From Planctomycetota bacterium (GTDB lineage: Bacteria; Planctomycetota; Planctomycetia; Pirellulales; UBA7805), in assembly GCA_030605285.1 (NCBI GenBank), contig JAUWIQ010000019.1, positions 1-11,698 on the forward strand: a DNA stretch of 11,698 bases. The letters are read 5' to 3'. Shown piece by piece: positions 7,959 to 11,698 of this stretch (the stretch's first letter is position 1; every line of letters begins with the position of its first letter). The notes beneath the pieces were generated by a model. That model was not told the DNA's origin. It saw only the letters and a list, made by a program, of their open reading frames with translations, and ran no database searches. The position numbers and the translations under genes were made by a program.

Positions 7959-7987
7959 TTGCCGCTTTTTTCAGGTTCTTGTATAAT
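7959..7987 (+). promoter_or_regulatory. Sigma70-like promoter of the ispF-cysS-ruvC-ruvA operon
   Basis: The -35 is TTGCCG (7959-7964) and the -10 is a perfect TATAAT (7982-7987), separated by 17 bases, the ideal spacing. Transcription would start near 7994, leaving a leader of about 20-30 bases that contains the strong ribosome binding site of ispF. It points away from the divergent ABC operon. Confidence 0.7.
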
Positions 7988-8001
7988 CCTCCCGTTCCGA
8001 T

Positions 8002-8010
8002 AAAGGAGGG
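8002..8010 (+). promoter_or_regulatory. Strong Shine-Dalgarno of ispF
   Basis: AAAGGAGGG is a near-perfect anti-16S match. Six bases separate it from an in-frame ACG (8017) and 15 from an in-frame CTG (8026). No ATG, GTG or TTG exists in the ispF frame between the upstream stop (7984) and the conserved N-terminus, so this site decides that a non-standard start is used. Confidence 0.75.
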
Positions 8011-8025
8011 TCAGATACGAGTAAT

Positions 8026-8499
8026 CTGCGCGTTGGCATAGGACATGACACACATCGTTTGGGCCCAGGCGGTCCGCTGCGACTCGGTGGCGTGGAGATT
8101 CCGCACGATCGAGCGTTGATCGGTCACAGTGATGCGGATGTATTGCTGCATGCCGTTACCGATGCGCTGCTTGGCGCGGCATCCCTTGGAGATATTGGCC
8201 AGTTGTTTCCAGATACCGCTGCCGAAAATCAAAATCGCGATTCCTCAGAAATGTTGCTCAGTGTCTTTCAGCAGGTGGTGGCAACTGGTTTCAGCGTGGT
8301 CAATTTGGATTGTATCCTGTTTGCCGAGCAACCCAAGTTAGCACCTTTTTCGGATGCGATGCGTCGACATTTGGCCGAACTGCTCGAAATTGCACCGGAA
8401 GCCGTTGGCATCAAGGCCAAGACGGGCGAGGGTGTGGGCCCAGTCGGTAAGAGTGAGACGATCTCAGCCCAGTGTGTTGTGTTGTTAGAAGGGACGTGA
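8026..8499 (+). CDS. ispF: 2-C-methyl-D-erythritol 2,4-cyclodiphosphate synthase, apparent non-AUG start
   Basis: IspF cyclises CDP-methylerythritol 2-phosphate in the MEP isoprenoid pathway, releasing CMP; it is a cytosolic homotrimer with one metal per active site. Read from CTG at 8026, the protein is 157 residues, the usual length, and the key residues fall at the Escherichia coli positions: D8 and H10 (GIGHDTHRLG), H42 (HSDADVLLHA), T133 and E135 (AKTGEGVG). The first ordinary start codon in frame, TTG at 8059, would delete D8 and H10 and so cannot give an active enzyme. Alternatives are CTG 8026, which aligns with the family's Met, or ACG 8017, which has better spacing from the Shine-Dalgarno and would give 160 residues. 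It is the first gene of a four-gene operon; its TGA overlaps the cysS ATG by one base. Confidence 0.9.
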   Translation: MRVGIGHDTHRLGPGGPLRLGGVEIPHDRALIGHSDADVLLHAVTDALLGAASLGDIGQLFPDTAAENQNRDSSEMLLSVFQQVVATGFSVVNLDCILFAEQPKLAPFSDAMRRHLAELLEIAPEAVGIKAKTGEGVGPVGKSETISAQCVVLLEGT

Positions 8500-10265
8500 T
8501 GAAAGCTACCACCAGCGATACCCAAGTTGCGGCCGATGAGCAGATCGCAAGTTCCATTCGGATATACAACACGCTCACGCGACGGAAAGAACTCCTGCAG
8601 CCGGTAGTGCCTGGCAAGGTGGGTATTTATCTTTGTGGCCCCACGGTCTACGACAAAGCGCATATCGGCCATATGGTTGGACCCGTAATCTTCGATACGA
8701 TCAAACGTTATTTATCCTACAGCGGATACGAAGTCACCTGGGTGGTCAATATTACCGATGTGGATGACAAATTGATCAATAAGGCAGCGGAGCGATCTCT
8801 TTCGATGGCCGAAGTGGCAGAAGAAAATATTGCCGATTACATGCTAAATCTGGAGGGAATGGGAGTTGATCTTATCGATCAAATGCCCCGGGCGACCGAG
8901 AGCATGGGCGATATTATCAAGATGACAGAGTCTCTGATCGATCAAGGCTATGCCTATGAAGTGGAGGGCGATGTATTTTTTGATGTTGGGCGCGATGCGA
9001 ACTATGGCAAGTTGACCAATCGAACTGTGGAGGGACTGCAGGGTGAAGGGGGTGGGGCTGCAGCCAAGAAACGATCCGCTGCTGATTTTGCTCTCTGGAA
9101 GTCCGCGAAACCAGAGGAACCCTCTTGGGAGAGTCCCTGGGGTCCGGGCCGCCCGGGATGGCATATCGAGTGTTCGGCAATGAGTCGAGGTCTGTTAGGT
9201 GAAACATTTGATATTCATGGCGGTGGAATCGATTTGATTTTTCCGCATCACGAAAATGAGATTGCTCAGAGCGAGTGTTGTCATGGTAAGCCGATGGCAA
9301 AAATCTGGATGCACAATGGACTGTTACGGGCGGCGGCCACAACAGGCAAGATAGGTGGTCGCAATGATCGGGAAGATTCCTCGTCCGCGGGTGGAGAAAA
9401 GATGAGCCGTTCCAAGGGGGCCGGTGGACTGGCCGACCTGATTGCGAGGCAGGGGGGTGAGCGGATCCGATTTTTCCTGCTGCGGACTCACTACCGTAGC
9501 ACGGTCTTGTTCGGCGAAGCAGCGATCGAAGAGGCCGCGGCAGGTTTGGAAACCTTCTATCGGCTCTTTAAACGTTATGAGCGAATTATGAGCACGAGTT
9601 TTTATGATGTGCAAGCGGCCAATTTGCGGGATAAGGGGGCCCTCGAGGCGTCGGAAAGCATGGCCGAGGTGGTGGAGATCCGCAAGCAATTCCTGTCTTC
9701 CATGGACGACGATTTCAACACCGGCGGGGCTGTAGGCAGCCTTTTTGAAATGGTGCGGTTATTGAATAAATGTATCGATGACGGCCAACTCGAATCTCCC
9801 AGCGATCGTGACGAGAAATCGCTGACAGTTCTCGAGCAGGGAATCTCCACGTTGCGGGAGTTGTGTCTCACGTTGGGACTTTTTATCAGTCCACCCGCAA
9901 GCAGTGGCGAAAGCGAAATCTCGGAATTCCTCGACGGTGTGATGCAATTGGTGATTCAGTTGCGATCTGCAGCACGGGGGAAAAAGGATTTTGTGACGGC
10001 CGATCGGATACGTGATGGTCTCGGACAACTGAAAATTTCAGTGGAAGATCGGGCGGATGAAACCGATTGGAATCTCGATGACCAGGGGGATAATCCAGAA
10101 ACTGCGCTCGATGGATTGATGCAGCTGCTGATTGAGTTGCGAAAAGCCGCGCGAGTCCAAAAGGATTTTGCGACAGCCGACGCAATTCGTGATGCGCTAG
10201 CGGCTCTCCAAATTACTCTGGAAGATCGTGCCGAAGGGACGGACTGGACTGTTACATCCCAGTAA
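8499..10265 (+). CDS. cysS: Cysteinyl-tRNA synthetase with duplicated C-terminal module
   Basis: A 588-residue class I aminoacyl-tRNA synthetase that charges tRNA-Cys, well above the usual length of about 460. The HIGH motif is H55-H58 (KAHIGHMVGP) and the KMSKS loop is KMSRS (301-305). The zinc ligands are C46 (YLCGPTVYD), C225 (HIECSAMS), H250 and E254 (PHHENE). Two additions explain the length. One is a Gly/Ser/Arg-rich insertion of about 19 residues just before KMSRS (within 275-300). The other is a tandem duplication of the C-terminal helical module (478-526 and 537-585). The ATG at 8499 overlaps the ispF stop (TGATG) and has AGAAGGGA upstream; an earlier frame start at 8472 lies inside ispF and adds nothing conserved. 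All catalytic motifs are intact, so it should be the functional enzyme. Confidence 0.95.
   Translation: MKATTSDTQVAADEQIASSIRIYNTLTRRKELLQPVVPGKVGIYLCGPTVYDKAHIGHMVGPVIFDTIKRYLSYSGYEVTWVVNITDVDDKLINKAAERSLSMAEVAEENIADYMLNLEGMGVDLIDQMPRATESMGDIIKMTESLIDQGYAYEVEGDVFFDVGRDANYGKLTNRTVEGLQGEGGGAAAKKRSAADFALWKSAKPEEPSWESPWGPGRPGWHIECSAMSRGLLGETFDIHGGGIDLIFPHHENEIAQSECCHGKPMAKIWMHNGLLRAAATTGKIGGRNDREDSSSAGGEKMSRSKGAGGLADLIARQGGERIRFFLLRTHYRSTVLFGEAAIEEAAAGLETFYRLFKRYERIMSTSFYDVQAANLRDKGALEASESMAEVVEIRKQFLSSMDDDFNTGGAVGSLFEMVRLLNKCIDDGQLESPSDRDEKSLTVLEQGISTLRELCLTLGLFISPPASSGESEISEFLDGVMQLVIQLRSAARGKKDFVTADRIRDGLGQLKISVEDRADETDWNLDDQGDNPETALDGLMQLLIELRKAARVQKDFATADAIRDALAALQITLEDRAEGTDWTVTSQ
9930..10253 (+). 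repeat. Tandem protein-coding repeat in cysS
   Basis: Two 147-base units, 9930-10076 and 10107-10253, begin 177 bases (59 codons) apart. By hand alignment the 49-residue products agree at 31 positions, with shared landmarks LDG, LR.AAR, KDF.TAD.IRD, and EDRA..TDW. The DNA has diverged at many synonymous sites, so the duplication is old and both copies have been kept under protein-level selection. A 10-residue acidic linker (DDQGDNPETA) joins them. Confidence 0.85.
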
Positions 10266-10299
10266 GGAGAGAGTCAAGGAAAGGATTCGGATAAGCGGC

Positions 10300-10809
10300 A
10301 TGAAAAGCAGCGACCAGCGAGGTAGAATCCTTGGAATTGATCCCGGATTGAATGTTACCGGATACAGTGTCCTGGAAGTCCGGAGCGGAACATTGCGAGT
10401 TTGCGAAGCGGGCATCGTGCGTGGTCGCTCCCGAGGCAGTCTTGCCGATCGTGTGCATGAGATCCATCAAGGAATCGTCGAGGTGATCGCTTCCTATGAG
10501 CCGACGACGGTGGCATTGGAAGAACTTTTTAGCCACTACAAGCGTCCGCGGACTTCGATTCTGATGGGCCATGCTCGGGGGGTCATCTGTCTGGCTGCCG
10601 CGCAGGCGGGACTGGAGGTTCACAGCTACAGCGCTACGCAGGTCAAACGGATTCTGACAGGAAATGGACGAGCTCCCAAAGCACAAATCCAGATGGCGAT
10701 CAGGCGCGAATTGAGCTTGAAGATCCTTCCCGAACCGCCAGATGTGGCCGATGCATTGGCGATTGCATTGTGTCACCATTATCTGGCATGCAAAACCATA
10801 CAGATTTAA
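10300..10809 (+). CDS. ruvC: Crossover junction endodeoxyribonuclease RuvC
   Basis: A 169-residue Holliday-junction resolvase that cuts four-way junctions symmetrically as a dimer, working with RuvAB in recombinational repair. The four catalytic acids are visible: D14 (GIDPGLNVTGY), E74 (VALEELFSHYKRP), and D148 and D151 (PPDVADALAIALCHH). The DNA-binding region includes GNGRAPKAQIQ (121-131). I chose the ATG at 10300 because it places ILGIDPG near the N-terminus as in the family; the frame is open upstream to 10228 but this overlaps cysS. The start lies 34 bases after the cysS stop with an AAGGA somewhat far upstream. The gene is intact and of normal length. Confidence 0.95.
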   Translation: MKSSDQRGRILGIDPGLNVTGYSVLEVRSGTLRVCEAGIVRGRSRGSLADRVHEIHQGIVEVIASYEPTTVALEELFSHYKRPRTSILMGHARGVICLAAAQAGLEVHSYSATQVKRILTGNGRAPKAQIQMAIRRELSLKILPEPPDVADALAIALCHHYLACKTIQI

Positions 10810-10821
10810 GGTGTGATTGAC

Positions 10822-11445
10822 GTGATTACCAAGATCAAAGGCCGCCTGTTGTCCGTGGGTGATGACGTGCTGACGCTCGCAGTGGAGGCTTACGAATACC
10901 AGATATACATTCCTGAGTTTGCAAGACGACAATTGCAGTCACAACTCGACAAAGAGATCAGCTTGCATACGGTTCACTACCTGGAAGGCAACCCGATGCA
11001 GGGAAGGTTGACGCCACGGTTGATCGGATTTCTCAATGAGGCGGAGCGCGAGTTTTTTGATCTATTCTGCTCCGTAGATGGTGTCGGTGTCAAAAAGGCC
11101 CTTCGTGCTATGGTGCGCCCGGTTCGAGAGGTGGCAACTGCGATTGAAGAGCAGGACATCAAAGGTCTGTCAGGATTGCCGGGAATCGGCCCGGCTACAG
11201 CAGAGCGGATTGTGGCCAAGCTGCGACGAAAGGTGCCCAAGTTTGCTCTCTTGGCCAGTCAAGAGGATCTGCGGACTGCCAGCGTGGAATTGGATGTTGT
11301 CAGCGAGGGTTTTTCGGTTCTGTTGAGCCTGGGACACTCGGAAAAGGATGCTCGTCGTCTGCTCGACGGTGCGCTGGAAAAAAAGAAAAAGTATTCGAAT
11401 GTGGAGTCATTATTGCAGGCGGTCTATGAGCAAGGCAGAACATAA
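10822..11445 (+). CDS. ruvA: Holliday junction branch migration protein RuvA
   Basis: A 207-residue subunit that binds the Holliday junction as a tetramer and loads the RuvB helicase. Domain I is an OB fold (1-62, starting MITKIKGRL). Domain II has two helix-hairpin-helix motifs (VDGVGVKKA, 85-93; [11 protein letters not shown], 119-129). Domain III, the RuvB-contacting three-helix part, spans about 155-205 ([16 protein letters not shown]). I prefer GTG 10822 over GTG 10813, because it gives the family's usual MIT-K-I start and leaves AAGG (10808-10811) ten bases upstream; the earlier codon overlaps that site. It follows ruvC by 12 bases. No ruvB is seen in the remaining 253 bases, so ruvB must lie elsewhere. 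Confidence 0.94.
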   Translation: MITKIKGRLLSVGDDVLTLAVEAYEYQIYIPEFARRQLQSQLDKEISLHTVHYLEGNPMQGRLTPRLIGFLNEAEREFFDLFCSVDGVGVKKALRAMVRPVREVATAIEEQDIKGLSGLPGIGPATAERIVAKLRRKVPKFALLASQEDLRTASVELDVVSEGFSVLLSLGHSEKDARRLLDGALEKKKKYSNVESLLQAVYEQGRT

Positions 11446-11698
11446 GCTGGGGAGCGTTTGCAATTGCAAAAACCAGCGTTTGTTCGCAGTGGCCGAGTAC
11501 CCGGAGTAGTTTTGTTGTTCGGAAGGTAGACGATTTGCCAGCGACGCCTACGATCAAGGGACTCCCAGAGGAGACCCGTTCGACCTGAAGGCCCAGTTCA
11601 TTGGAGTCGACGGATCTCGAGATCACGCCCAGAGAACCGGGCGATGTCCGCCCGTTGCCCGGCCGTCCGGCGCGAGATGGGCAAAAATGGGTGCGGGC
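11446..11698. other. Region after ruvA without a convincing gene
   Basis: No frame here shows a recognisable protein, and open stretches on both strands lack family features or good starts. A perfect 14-bp palindrome, TTTGCAATTGCAAA, lies at 11457-11470, 12 bases after the ruvA stop; it may be an operator or a chance AT-rich palindrome. No intrinsic terminator with a T-tract was found. A gene could begin beyond the edge. Confidence 0.4.

Noticed and set aside
10252..10932. 226-residue minus-strand frame opposite ruvC/ruvA
   Set aside because: It is antisense to two intact, motif-verified genes; the frame contains no recognisable motif.
11378..11391. In-phase A-AAA-AAG heptamer in ruvA, the classical -1 slippery sequence
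   Set aside because: A -1 shift would only replace the last residues of RuvA with a slightly shorter tail (stop at 11427). The Lys-rich stretch is explained by the protein itself and no stimulatory structure was seen.
11300..11626. 108-residue minus-strand frame over the ruvA end and the downstream gap
   Set aside because: It overlaps ruvA antisense, shows no domain and has a composition typical of a chance frame.
1..11698. CRISPR arrays, insertion sequences, tRNA or rRNA genes
   Set aside because: No regularly spaced direct repeats, transposase-like proteins, terminal inverted repeats or tRNA/rRNA signatures were seen; the only clear tandem repeat is inside cysS.

Overview
The window reads as chromosomal DNA of a planctomycete, probably of the Pirellulaceae type. 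This is inferred from protein flavour (a TatD-like/UbiA-like/phosphodiesterase set of planctomycete character, an enlarged CysRS and the ispF-cysS-ruvC-ruvA order). It is not shown by any marker gene. Genes are densely packed. No mobile element, tRNA, rRNA or CRISPR array was seen.

Left part (1-1609, + strand): the end of an unrecognised protein with a basic tail, a 215-base gap, a small 89-residue helical protein, and a TatD-family metal-dependent hydrolase resembling EboB. The hydrolase converges on the next block across a 68-base gap that holds a hairpin.

Middle part (7848 down to 1678, - strand): six co-directional genes that look like one operon. In transcription order they are an ABC ATPase, two ABC-2-type permeases of the paired 'uncharacterised transport system' kind, a sugar-phosphate isomerase/epimerase-like TIM-barrel protein, a UbiA-family prenyltransferase-like membrane protein (EboC-like) and an alkaline-phosphatase-superfamily protein (EboF-like). 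The last two overlap by ATGA. With the convergent TatD gene this forms a partial ebo-type cluster. Ebo genes are linked in cyanobacteria to moving the scytonemin precursor across the inner membrane. Here the set is joined to a dedicated ABC transporter, while eboA, eboD and a canonical eboE are absent from the window. The best candidate for an uncharacterised system is therefore a metabolite-modification and export module.

Right part (8026-11445, + strand): a divergent housekeeping operon of ispF (isoprenoid precursor synthesis), cysS (cysteinyl-tRNA synthetase), ruvC and ruvA (Holliday-junction processing). It has a strong sigma70-like promoter and an excellent Shine-Dalgarno. However, ispF has no ATG/GTG/TTG at its conserved N-terminus, so it probably starts at CTG or ACG. 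CysRS carries a tandem duplication of its C-terminal helical module and an insertion before KMSKS. The last 253 bases hold no convincing gene, only a 14-bp perfect palindrome.
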